64,000 nt of DNA. Source: Pedobacter panaciterrae. GTDB lineage: Bacteria; Bacteroidota; Bacteroidia; Sphingobacteriales; Sphingobacteriaceae. Below the pieces are notes generated by a model that was not told the DNA's origin, searched no databases, and saw only the letters and a list, made by a program, of their open reading frames with translations. The stretch's first letter is position 1. Each line of letters starts with the position of its first letter. Below are positions 41,458 to 50,596 of the stretch, in pieces. Made by a program: the position numbers and the translations under genes. The stretch spans positions 186,001 to 250,000 of the forward strand of contig NZ_JABMKW010000008.1 of the NCBI RefSeq assembly GCF_013204795.1. The letters run 5' to 3'.

Positions 41458-44226
41458 ATGAATTATTTATATAATGCATTGAAACCTGCTATTGTATTAT
41501 TTCTACTGGTATTCAGTTCTGTAGTACTTTATGCACAGGGGCAACAAAACCCTCCTCCACCCTTGCCTACGCGTGAGATAAGTGGAATTGTAAAGGATTC
41601 TACAGACCTCGGAGTAATTGGCGCAACTGTTAGTTTAACTTCCGACAAGGATACCCTAAAAACCAGTACTAATAATGATGGTGTATTTGTTTTTAGAAAT
41701 GTAAAGTCAGCAACTTACATTATTGTAGTTCAGAGTATTGGGTATGTTAATACCCCAGCAATGCGTTTTAAACAAAACGACACAAGCCCAAGGATTGTGA
41801 TGGATCCAATAGTTCTTAAGGAAGAGCATAATACTTTGAATGAAGTAGTTATTAATGGAACTCCTTCAATTACCTATAAAACAGATACAGTTGAATACAA
41901 GGCCAGCGATTACATTGTCCGAAAGAATGCTACTGTAGACGAACTGCTCAAAAAGATGGAAGGTATGGAGGTAGGTACTGATGGAAGTTTAGTCCATCAG
42001 GGAGAAGCAGTTACTAAGGCCAAATTGAATGGAAAGGAATATCTTGGAGGTGACATCGCAAATGCAATTAAAAATCTTCCTGCTGAAATCGTTGATAAAA
42101 TTCAGATTGTTGATGACTATGGTGATCAGGCGGCCCGTACAGGCGTAAAGGATGGTGATCCTGAAAAAATACTGAATATTACTACAAGAACAGATAAGTC
42201 TGTTGGAAATATGGTGAATCTGAACACCGCTGGAGGCAGTAAGGAAAGAAAGGAAGCCGGATTATTTGCTACGCGGATTAACGGAAATCAACAGATTGGT
42301 ATAAACGGTAATTATAAAGATGCAATTAATCTTAATGCATTAAGTGGCACGACAAAGAATGCAAATGCCAGATTTAGTTTGCGTGATAAAATCGGAAAAA
42401 AAATAGACTATAATTTGGGCTATCAATTTCAAAATTCCAATGGAGACAATTTGAATGAGACCGAATCCCTAAGTATTTTAAATAATGGGCAATTGCACTC
42501 CAACAGTTCAAATACAGGCTTGCAAAAATCAAATAATCATAATTTTAAGCTTGAATTTGAAGTAAACCTGGACTCAAGTAATTACCTTAAAGTTGTCCCG
42601 ACTTTCCAGTCTAATTCTACCGATAATAATGGCTCCTCCACCTTAAGCCAAAGAGGGAGTAGTCTTTCAATGGGGCTGGATCAGGACCGCCGCATAACAA
42701 ATTCAAATTCCAGCACAGCGCCTCAATTTGGTATTTCCGCTTTTTATCAGCATCTGTTTAAAAAATACAGAAGGAATTTTTCAACCCAGATAGATTTGAA
42801 TAAAAATAATCAGGATAATGAGCAGGAAAGATACAATTTCACAACTTTTTATACTGAAGCGGCGCAAGACGGGAAAGATTCTATAATTAATCAGATCATA
42901 GCACGTAAGAATCGACGTGATAATTATCGCGGGAGTATGACTTATGTGGAGCCTCTTGGAGTCAATACTCAATTCGAGGTGAATGCCCAGATAAATTACA
43001 ATGGTTATGACAATACCGCGACGACAAGGGATATTTTAAATGGCGGCGTTTCAGATATTATAGATTCATTAAGCAACATTTATAATTATTCCTTTACACA
43101 GGGCCGGGTGGCGTTGAATTTTAGATATGGAATGACTAATGCTTCCAAAGTTCGTTTTTCTGTTGGTTTAACAGGTGTGCCAGCTTTATTATCCGGAACT
43201 AAAGTAAGTCTGGGTACGACAACAAACCGGACCAGTTTTAACCTGATCCCTATTGCAAGATTTGAATATCGTTGGAGCAGACAGCAAAGAATATCCTTGA
43301 ACTATTCAGGGAATGCAGTAGAACCAACATTTGATCAGATACAACCGGTAAGGGATGTTACAAATCCAAATAATCCGGTTATTGGTAATCCAGACCTGAT
43401 AGCCACTTTTGTGCATACTTTAAGAGGTGATTACAATAATTATATTGCAAACTCCAAGCTCAATCTTTCACTAAACGTAAATGGGGCATATACGGAAAAC
43501 GCTGTAATCAGAAATGTGGCAACTGTTGACAATCCAGATCCAAACCTCCCTGGCAGTAAAATTAATGAAACACGCTTTTTGAATGTTAGTGGAGTGTATA
43601 GACTAACCGGTAATTACAACATCAGTAAGCAACTCAACAACAGAAAGTATAATTTGCAACTTAATGGTACGGTGAGTTATAATCATAGCCTGAGTATGCG
43701 GGACGGTATCTTGAATACTACTGATATTACTTCTTTCGATCAGCGCTTTGGCCCAAAAATTAATCCTACGGAGTGGTTCGAAATCAATCCGAACATCGGA
43801 TACAAAAATGAAAAATCTAATTCAACGCTTCGTTCCGGTAATAATGAAATTAACACGCTTTCTCTTAATTTAGATGGAAGAGTATACTTATGGGATGTAT
43901 GGATGTTGGGTTACAATGGCAGTAAGCAGTTCATAAATGGTATAGTCGGAAATACAAATAATAGCCCTTTAGTGATAAATGCGAGTTTGGAACGTCAACT
44001 GTTTAACCGGAGAGGCCAGATCACTTTTCAGGCATTTGACATTTTAAATCAGAATAATTTTCTAAGAACACAGCAACCAGATGATGGCGGTTATATAAAT
44101 ACAAGAGTAAATCCCATCAGTAGATACTTTATGCTTAAACTGAGTATGAGACTGCAAAAATGGTCTGGTTCTCAAGGACGTGGTGGTAGAGGCATTATGC
44201 GTCGCGGAGACGGAAGCTTCATGTAG
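41458..44226 (+). CDS. Outer-membrane beta-barrel protein with carboxypeptidase-like N-domain
   Basis: A 922-residue TonB-receptor-like protein. After the signal (LFLLVFSSVVLYAQG) residues 35-125 form a carboxypeptidase regulatory-like sandwich (REISGIVKDSTDLGVIGATVSL). A plug-like region (VDELLKKMEGMEVGTDG...KAKLNGKEYLGGD... EIVDKIQIVDDYGDQAA) follows, then long beta-strands of an OMP_b-brl_3 barrel. The classical SusC signatures are absent. The tail SQGRGGRGIMRRGDGSFM is Arg/Gly-rich, as is the partner protein before it. Function is unknown; such pairs are common in Sphingobacteriaceae. Confidence 0.8.
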   Translation: MNYLYNALKPAIVLFLLVFSSVVLYAQGQQNPPPPLPTREISGIVKDSTDLGVIGATVSLTSDKDTLKTSTNNDGVFVFRNVKSATYIIVVQSIGYVNTPAMRFKQNDTSPRIVMDPIVLKEEHNTLNEVVINGTPSITYKTDTVEYKASDYIVRKNATVDELLKKMEGMEVGTDGSLVHQGEAVTKAKLNGKEYLGGDIANAIKNLPAEIVDKIQIVDDYGDQAARTGVKDGDPEKILNITTRTDKSVGNMVNLNTAGGSKERKEAGLFATRINGNQQIGINGNYKDAINLNALSGTTKNANARFSLRDKIGKKIDYNLGYQFQNSNGDNLNETESLSILNNGQLHSNSSNTGLQKSNNHNFKLEFEVNLDSSNYLKVVPTFQSNSTDNNGSSTLSQRGSSLSMGLDQDRRITNSNSSTAPQFGISAFYQHLFKKYRRNFSTQIDLNKNNQDNEQERYNFTTFYTEAAQDGKDSIINQIIARKNRRDNYRGSMTYVEPLGVNTQFEVNAQINYNGYDNTATTRDILNGGVSDIIDSLSNIYNYSFTQGRVALNFRYGMTNASKVRFSVGLTGVPALLSGTKVSLGTTTNRTSFNLIPIARFEYRWSRQQRISLNYSGNAVEPTFDQIQPVRDVTNPNNPVIGNPDLIATFVHTLRGDYNNYIANSKLNLSLNVNGAYTENAVIRNVATVDNPDPNLPGSKINETRFLNVSGVYRLTGNYNISKQLNNRKYNLQLNGTVSYNHSLSMRDGILNTTDITSFDQRFGPKINPTEWFEINPNIGYKNEKSNSTLRSGNNEINTLSLNLDGRVYLWDVWMLGYNGSKQFINGIVGNTNNSPLVINASLERQLFNRRGQITFQAFDILNQNNFLRTQQPDDGGYINTRVNPISRYFMLKLSMRLQKWSGSQGRGGRGIMRRGDGSFM

Positions 44227-44261
44227 GACTTGATTTTTTAGGTGAGACACCTATGTTGATC

Positions 44262-44305
44262 AAAAATCCGTATTTTGGGTAGCTAACCAAATACGGATTT
44301 TTTTG
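44262..44305 (+). terminator. Terminator after the barrel protein gene
   Basis: Arms AAAAATCCGTATTTTGG and CCAAATACGGATTTTT pair with one bulged base around a GTAGCTAA loop and run into TTTTTTTG. It lies just ahead of the regulator gene and separates it from the preceding operon. Confidence 0.8.
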
Positions 44306-44318
44306 TCTGTTGTAATTT

Positions 44319-47234
44319 ATGAGGAAAACTCTACTAATCATCCTAATTCTATATTGTTTTACCCATTTTGAAGGTCTGGGCCAAATTGGCACACCTCAAA
44401 TACTTAACTATAATAATGACCAGTATAAAGCCGGAATGCAGAATTGGGATATTGCTCAAGACAAGAACGGTATTTTATATTTTGGCAATAATGAAGGTTT
44501 ACTGAGGTTTGATGGCAGGTTCTGGAATCTTATTAAATTGCCAAATTTTACTTCTGTAAGATCTGTTGAAATAGATTCGAAAGATAGGATCTTTATTGGG
44601 GGACAGGATGAAGCCGGATATTTTTATCCAGAGAAAAATGGAATATTGAAATATCATTCAATTATCCCTCTCATCCCCGAAAAATACCGAAGTTTTGCCG
44701 ATATATGGAATGTTGCTATTATAGATGATGCAGTAGTTTTCAGAACAACCAGCGTTATTCTTTATTATAAAGATGGGGTTGTAAAAACCTATAAACCAGA
44801 TATAGAATGGCAATTTGCAGGTAAGAGTAATCATCAGTTTTTTGCTCATTCTAAAGGGCATGGATTAATGATTTATGACGGTGAGATCTGGAAACCATAT
44901 TGTTCAGATCCAGTGTTGCTAAAATCTGCGGTGACTTCCATAATAGAATACAATAAAGACACCATGCTGGTCGCCACGTTAAAAAATGGACTTTTTTTAA
45001 TGCACAACGGAAAACTTACACCTAAACCAACAGCCCTGGATCAGATATTTTATAACGACAGGATTTATGGTGCTGATAGGATAGACAGTAATAAGTACGT
45101 AATTGGAACTACCTCTGCAGGGGTTCTAATTATTAACAAACAGGGGAAGGTTTTACAAAAATATACCTATAAGGATGGTTTACAGAATAACAATGTAAGA
45201 GGCTTTATTACTGATAGGAGCAAAAACCTTTGGTTAGCACTGAATGATGGGATTGATTATGTTGCCATTAACAGCGCAGTAAAAAGCATATTTCCTGATA
45301 AGAATAAACAGATAACAAGCTATGCTATACGTAATTTCAATGGGAAATTATATATCGGAACATCTAATGGCTTATATGTAACAGAAATTGAAGATGGTAT
45401 TGCTGATTTAAGTTTGTCGACCAAAGCATTTACGGAAGTTAAAAACTCTAAAGGGCAGGTCTGGAATCTTAGCGAAATCAACAACAAACTTTTAATGGGG
45501 CATGAGGATGGCTTTTTTGAAATTGAAAATGATGTTGCCCATCAAATATATAATCGGCCGGGAACATGGTTGTTTGAACCAACTTCAGAGGTTTATCCTT
45601 CACAGGATATTATAGCTGGCACCTATCTGGGTCTTCAGAAAATAAGTTATAGAAATGGAAGTTTTACCAATCAGGGCAAAATTGAAGGGCGTACAGAATC
45701 CTTAAGGTTTATCGCATTTGATGTCAACAATAATTTATGGGCATCGCATCCATATCACGGGGTATATAAAATTGAATTGTCTGAAGATTTTAAAAGAATA
45801 AAAAAATATACCATCTATACAGATAAGCAAGGGCTGCCTTCACATTTGTATAATTACATTTTTAAAATAAAGAATCGGGTTGTGGTCGCAACTAAAAATG
45901 GTGTATATGAATATGATGCGGCAAAAGATAATTTTAAGCCTTTTGTCTTACTTAGCGAAGCATTAAAGCGAATGCGAATCCAATATCTTAAAGAAGATTC
46001 TAAAGGAAACTTATGGTTTGTCTCAGATAAAAAAGTTGGAATATTAGATTTTGGACATCCAACAACTACAAAATCATTTACAATACATTATTTTCCTCAG
46101 CTAGATGGTAAAATAGTTGGTGGATTTGAGTCTATTTATTATCTGAATGATGAGAATGTTTTTATAGGTGCCAATAAGGGTGCTTATCATTTAAATTATG
46201 CCAAGTATTTGGAGAATATCCCAAAACCAAATGTTTTACTAGGTACAGTAAAGCTTTTTGGTAAAAAGGATAGTACAATCTTTGGTGGTTATTTCCTGAA
46301 TAAAGATAAAATGGTAAAAACTCAGGATTTATCCTCTGTTTTAAAACTTGCGAATGTGTACAGTTCTCTTCATTTTGAATATTCATCTACACTATTTGAG
46401 CATCAGGCAAATATTGAATTCGGTTATCAACTTGTTGGCTTTGATAAAGAATGGTCGTCCTGGACGCAAAAAAGTGAAAAAGATTATACTAACCTCCCTG
46501 CCGGGAAGTATACATTTAATGTTAGAGCCAGAAATAGTTTTGGCAACGAGTCTGAAGTTGTGGGGTATACTTTTGAAATTTTGCCTGCCTGGTATCAAAC
46601 GATATGGATGTATATGTTCTATGTATTGCTCCTGGGCGTAATTATCTATATGTTCTTTAAGTGGCAAAAGAAGAAACATATCAAAGCCCAGACCAGATTA
46701 AGCTATCTTCATCAGCTTGAAATGGATCGTAGCGAAAAAGAAATCGTCCGTTTAGAATACGAAAAACTGGAAGCCGATGTAAATTATAAAAATAGAGAGC
46801 TATCTAATATGACTATGCATCTGGTCCAGAGAGGCAAGGTGCTGGCTAAAATAAAAGAGGTGATTTCTGCTGTAATTAAAAATCACGATATCAACGACAG
46901 TTCCCCCAGCTTCCGACACTTGATCCGACTCATAAGAGATGTTGAAAAGAGTGATCAGGACTGGGAAAACTTCTCAATCCATTTTAATACTGTTAATACT
47001 AATTTCTTTAATAAGCTAAAAGATCAGTTTCCGGAGCTCACACCTAATGAGCTTAAATTATGTGCTTATCTTAAAATGAACCTTTCTACCAAGGAAATTG
47101 CTCAGCTCATGAACATTACAATAAAAGCAGTGGAGGTAGGAAGGTATCGGTTAAGGAAGAAACTACATATTCAGCCTGAAACTAATCTATATGATTTCCT
47201 TATCCAGATATCAAGAACTGCTGAGGGCTCCTGA
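44319..47234 (+). CDS. Y_Y_Y-domain transmembrane regulator with LuxR-type HTH
   Basis: A 971-residue one-component regulator spanning the inner membrane. A signal/anchor begins the protein, followed by two seven-bladed propellers of Reg_prop type (repeats like NWDIAQDKNGILYFGNNEGLLRFDG), a Y_Y_Y domain (about 684-755, FGYQLVGFDKEWSSWTQ... YTNLPAGKYTFNVRARN), one helix (about 762-781), a coiled coil and a C-terminal LuxR/GerE helix-turn-helix (about 905-965, LTPNELKLCAYLKMNLSTKEIAQLM). It looks like the sensor half of hybrid two-component systems but has no kinase or receiver. It lies immediately upstream of susC and probably activates the locus when a glycan binds outside. Confidence 0.9.
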   Translation: MRKTLLIILILYCFTHFEGLGQIGTPQILNYNNDQYKAGMQNWDIAQDKNGILYFGNNEGLLRFDGRFWNLIKLPNFTSVRSVEIDSKDRIFIGGQDEAGYFYPEKNGILKYHSIIPLIPEKYRSFADIWNVAIIDDAVVFRTTSVILYYKDGVVKTYKPDIEWQFAGKSNHQFFAHSKGHGLMIYDGEIWKPYCSDPVLLKSAVTSIIEYNKDTMLVATLKNGLFLMHNGKLTPKPTALDQIFYNDRIYGADRIDSNKYVIGTTSAGVLIINKQGKVLQKYTYKDGLQNNNVRGFITDRSKNLWLALNDGIDYVAINSAVKSIFPDKNKQITSYAIRNFNGKLYIGTSNGLYVTEIEDGIADLSLSTKAFTEVKNSKGQVWNLSEINNKLLMGHEDGFFEIENDVAHQIYNRPGTWLFEPTSEVYPSQDIIAGTYLGLQKISYRNGSFTNQGKIEGRTESLRFIAFDVNNNLWASHPYHGVYKIELSEDFKRIKKYTIYTDKQGLPSHLYNYIFKIKNRVVVATKNGVYEYDAAKDNFKPFVLLSEALKRMRIQYLKEDSKGNLWFVSDKKVGILDFGHPTTTKSFTIHYFPQLDGKIVGGFESIYYLNDENVFIGANKGAYHLNYAKYLENIPKPNVLLGTVKLFGKKDSTIFGGYFLNKDKMVKTQDLSSVLKLANVYSSLHFEYSSTLFEHQANIEFGYQLVGFDKEWSSWTQKSEKDYTNLPAGKYTFNVRARNSFGNESEVVGYTFEILPAWYQTIWMYMFYVLLLGVIIYMFFKWQKKKHIKAQTRLSYLHQLEMDRSEKEIVRLEYEKLEADVNYKNRELSNMTMHLVQRGKVLAKIKEVISAVIKNHDINDSSPSFRHLIRLIRDVEKSDQDWENFSIHFNTVNTNFFNKLKDQFPELTPNELKLCAYLKMNLSTKEIAQLMNITIKAVEVGRYRLRKKLHIQPETNLYDFLIQISRTAEGS

Positions 47235-47276
47235 TTAAAATAACTGTATTGTAAATCAGGAGTTTAGTTGCTCGCT

Positions 47277-47348
47277 GTAGTGGTGATGTAGTGGCGCTTG
47301 TATGGCGATAATGCCTTTGAATTTCTTTTTGTAGGGGTAGTGTAGTGG
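47277..47348 (+). promoter_or_regulatory. Pairs of GTAGTGG direct repeats ahead of susC
   Basis: GTAGTGG occurs at 47277 and 47288, and GTAGGGG/GTAGTGG at 47331 and 47342: two pairs, each with an 11-bp period, 54 bp apart. The 18-mers (GTAGTGGTGATGTAGTGG and GTAGGGGTAGTGTAGTGG) agree at 15 of 18 positions. The second pair ends 32 bases before the -7 box of susC. It is the natural candidate for binding of the Y_Y_Y/LuxR regulator, which is inferred. Confidence 0.6.
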
Positions 47349-47380
47349 TATGGAAATATTATAAAAACCGTTTCCAGGTA

Positions 47381-47388
47381 TAGATTTG
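47381..47388 (+). promoter_or_regulatory. -7 box of the first susC gene
   Basis: TAGATTTG is a perfect TAnnTTTG box about 65 bases before the ATG at 47454. There is no TTG at the -33 position, which fits a promoter that relies on the repeats just upstream. Confidence 0.5.
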
Positions 47389-47453
47389 AGTTAGCTGAAA
47401 CCGCCAGGTGGAAGTCAAATTAACCAATTATAAACTAAACTAAATCTTATTGT

Positions 47454-50400
47454 ATGAAAAGAAGTCTTACACTTATTTTCTTCGTTTGCTGTCTTCTTAT
47501 GTCCCCATTTGCCTCAATGGCACAGGAAGTAACAGCAACGGGTAAGGTAACAGACAAGAGCGATGGAAAACCATTGCCAGGAGTTACCATAACATTACAA
47601 GGCACCACAAAAGCAACGCTCACAGACGCCAGCGGAAATTTTAGGATCGCGGTTCCCTCTGCAGGGTCAAAACTAATCATCAGCCAATTGGGGATGGTTT
47701 CACAAACAATAACCGTAACTAATAGCTCCTCTGTTAACATTGCATTAGAGACAGACGTTACTGCATTGGGAGAGGTAGTAGTAGTAGGTTATGGAACTCA
47801 GAAAAAGAGTAACGTTACTGGGTCAATTTCAAGTGTAAAAGCTAAGGACCTGGAAAGCATGCCGATAAATAGGGTCGAACAGGCTTTACAGGGCAGAACT
47901 TCCGGAGTAACCATAGCAACAAATAACGGGCAACCGGGAAGTGCAGCCACGGTAAGGATTAGGGGGTATACTACCTTTGCAAAAGATGGTAACAACAATC
48001 CTCTATGGGTGGTTGACGGAGTGATTGTAGATAATGGAGGTATTGGATACCTAAATCAATCTGATATTGAATCTATAGAAGTTTTAAAAGATGCAGCATC
48101 GCAAGCTATTTATGGAGCCCGTGCTGCAAATGGTGTTATCATAGTAACTACTAAGCGAGGTAAATCCGGACTTCTTCAAATTAACTATAATGGATTTTAC
48201 GGTACTTCTGCAGCTGCAAAAACTTTGGATCTGTTAAATGCATCGGAGTATGCTACACTTAGAAATGAAGCGGCAAAAAATACAGACCCTAATGCAACTT
48301 TACCATTTGCGAATCCCGCAGCATTAGGCAAGGGAACCGATTGGCAGGATATCATATTTAACAATGATGCGAGGAGACAAACCCATGAATTTAGTATCGC
48401 AGGCGGCGGAGAGAAATCTACATTTTATTCATCTTTCGGATACATAAAGCAGGAAGGTATAGTTGCAAGTCCGATTTCAAAATGGAACAGAGCGAATATT
48501 CGTTTAAATTCTACTCATAAGCTTGCAAAATGGTTAACTGTTGGAGAGAATTTAGGATATAGCCATTCTGTAAATAGCAGCTTAGGTAATACAAATAATG
48601 AATTTGGAGGGCCTTTGAGTTCTGCTATTGGTTTAGATCCAACCACTCCGGCGATTGAAACCAACCCGGATCTTATTTCAAAACCACCATATACAACACC
48701 AAATGTTTTAAGAGATAAAAGTGGAAACCCATTTGGATTATCACCTTGGGTTGGCCAGGAATTAATTAATCCCCTTGCTTATATTCAAACAAAACTTGGG
48801 AATTATGGCTGGGATCATAACATAATTGGAAATGCGTTTGCAGAACTACAGCCTATTAAAGATTTAGTTTTTAGATCAACGTTAGGAACCAAGATTGCAT
48901 TTTATGGCGATGATGCATTTAATCCGGTTGCCTATTTAAACTCATCCAATATCAGAACTAAAAACTCATTTGTACGTAATTGGAACAATGTTTTGAATTA
49001 CAATTTTGAAAACACGTTGAGTTATTCAAAAACGTTTGGAAAGCATAATGCGAATATTATAGTTGGTCAGGGAATTTATCTTGATGAAAATGTCAAAACT
49101 TTAAATGTAACATTCAACAATATTATTGCAAATAACTTTGAAGAAGCAAATTTAAATTATAAACCAGTTAGTGCAGACAGAACTGCAGATGGAAACGATG
49201 GGACAGTTCATAAAGTTAACTCTTTATTTTCTCGTATATCTTATAATTATGACGAAAAATACCTCTTTACCGGTATTATCAGAAGAGATGGTTCATCGCG
49301 TTTTGGTGATAACAATAAGTTCGGATACTTCCCTTCATTTTCATTAGGATGGGTGCCTACCAAAGAGAATTTCTGGAAGGAAAATAACGTTATAAATTTC
49401 TTTAAAATCCGTGGGGGTTACGGTGTAACAGGTAATGATCAAATTTCCAATTTTGCTTACAATGCCCTGGTTTCAAGTGGACGGAACTATACTTTTGGAA
49501 CTACAGATGTCAGCTCAATAGGATGGAGCCCGGCAGCCCCTTCTAATCCGGATTTGAAATGGGAAGAAACCCGCCAGACAACATTAGGTTTTGATGCCAC
49601 TATATTCACCAACTTTACTTTGGCCTTTGACGTTTATAAAAAGAAAACAGTTGGAGTACTTCAGTATCCAACACCCCCAAGCTATCTAGGTGTAGCTGGA
49701 GCCCCAGCCCAAAACATTGGAGATATGGAAAATAAGGGTTTGGAACTTGAACTTGGATATCGTAAAACATTCGGAGAATTTAACCTTGGCGTAAATGGAA
49801 ATGTTTCCTTCTTAAAAAACAAAGTAACTAAACTTGCCACAGGTAAATTATTTATTGAAGATGAAGCCCAAAGCTTTCAGGGTATGGGCAATATTACCCG
49901 AACAGGAATAGGGCACTCTTTCAATGAATTCTATGGTTACGAAACACTTGGCATTTTTCAAAATCAAGCGGAAATTGATAGTTATGTCGGACCAGGGGGA
50001 ACTAAGCTGCAGCCTAATGCAAAACCCGGAGATGTTAAGTTCGCGAATTTAAATGGCGATAATCAGATTGAGGCAGCAGATAGGACATATCTGGGAAGCC
50101 CGATTCCAAAATATACTTATGGCCTAACAATAAATATGGCCTATAAGAACTTTGATTTTGTAGTGTTTGGAAGTGGAGCAGGTGGCAATATGATATTTCA
50201 AGGCTTACGTCGTTTAGATGTAACATTTGCTAACTGGCAAACTGACATCCTAAATCGTTGGACGCCTACAAATCCTTCGACTACCATACCAAGAGTTGTT
50301 GAAAAGGACGACAACAAAAACAACACTAATTTCACAAGAAGATATCTTGAAAAAGGAGATTATTTCAGATTAAAAACATTACAGCTTGGATATAACATTC

Positions 50401-50585
50401 CTAAAAATGTAATTCAAAAAATTGGTGCGCAAAAAGTACGTGTTTATGTAATGAGTGAAAACCTTTTTACCATAACTAAGTACACAGGGTATGATCCTGA
50501 AATTGGAGGAACTGTATTTGGAGTTGATAAAGGAATCTATCCGCAGGCACGTTCGTTTATGGTTGGATTAAATGTTGGATTTTAA
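47454..50585 (+). CDS. susC: SusC-like TonB-linked outer-membrane receptor
   Basis: TonB-dependent glycan transporter, 1043 residues. Signal (LIFFVCCLLMSPFASMAQ), then a carboxypeptidase-like domain (about 28-105, ATGKVTDKSDGKPLPGVTITL), the linker GEVVVVGYGTQKKSNVTGSIS, a plug (about 118-225) with NPLWVVDGVIVDN, and a 22-stranded barrel ending in ARSFMVGLNVGF. There is no STN domain, so the receptor does not signal through FecR; the Y_Y_Y regulator ahead probably controls it. The SusD gene begins 11 bases later. It imports oligosaccharides released by the enzymes of the locus. Confidence 0.95.
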   Translation: MKRSLTLIFFVCCLLMSPFASMAQEVTATGKVTDKSDGKPLPGVTITLQGTTKATLTDASGNFRIAVPSAGSKLIISQLGMVSQTITVTNSSSVNIALETDVTALGEVVVVGYGTQKKSNVTGSISSVKAKDLESMPINRVEQALQGRTSGVTIATNNGQPGSAATVRIRGYTTFAKDGNNNPLWVVDGVIVDNGGIGYLNQSDIESIEVLKDAASQAIYGARAANGVIIVTTKRGKSGLLQINYNGFYGTSAAAKTLDLLNASEYATLRNEAAKNTDPNATLPFANPAALGKGTDWQDIIFNNDARRQTHEFSIAGGGEKSTFYSSFGYIKQEGIVASPISKWNRANIRLNSTHKLAKWLTVGENLGYSHSVNSSLGNTNNEFGGPLSSAIGLDPTTPAIETNPDLISKPPYTTPNVLRDKSGNPFGLSPWVGQELINPLAYIQTKLGNYGWDHNIIGNAFAELQPIKDLVFRSTLGTKIAFYGDDAFNPVAYLNSSNIRTKNSFVRNWNNVLNYNFENTLSYSKTFGKHNANIIVGQGIYLDENVKTLNVTFNNIIANNFEEANLNYKPVSADRTADGNDGTVHKVNSLFSRISYNYDEKYLFTGIIRRDGSSRFGDNNKFGYFPSFSLGWVPTKENFWKENNVINFFKIRGGYGVTGNDQISNFAYNALVSSGRNYTFGTTDVSSIGWSPAAPSNPDLKWEETRQTTLGFDATIFTNFTLAFDVYKKKTVGVLQYPTPPSYLGVAGAPAQNIGDMENKGLELELGYRKTFGEFNLGVNGNVSFLKNKVTKLATGKLFIEDEAQSFQGMGNITRTGIGHSFNEFYGYETLGIFQNQAEIDSYVGPGGTKLQPNAKPGDVKFANLNGDNQIEAADRTYLGSPIPKYTYGLTINMAYKNFDFVVFGSGAGGNMIFQGLRRLDVTFANWQTDILNRWTPTNPSTTIPRVVEKDDNKNNTNFTRRYLEKGDYFRLKTLQLGYNIPKNVIQKIGAQKVRVYVMSENLFTITKYTGYDPEIGGTVFGVDKGIYPQARSFMVGLNVGF

Positions 50586-50596
50586 TAAACATCAAA

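Noticed and set aside
41458-44226. A third SusC receptor
   Set aside because: The barrel protein lacks the usual SusC linker and plug signatures and has no SusD partner.
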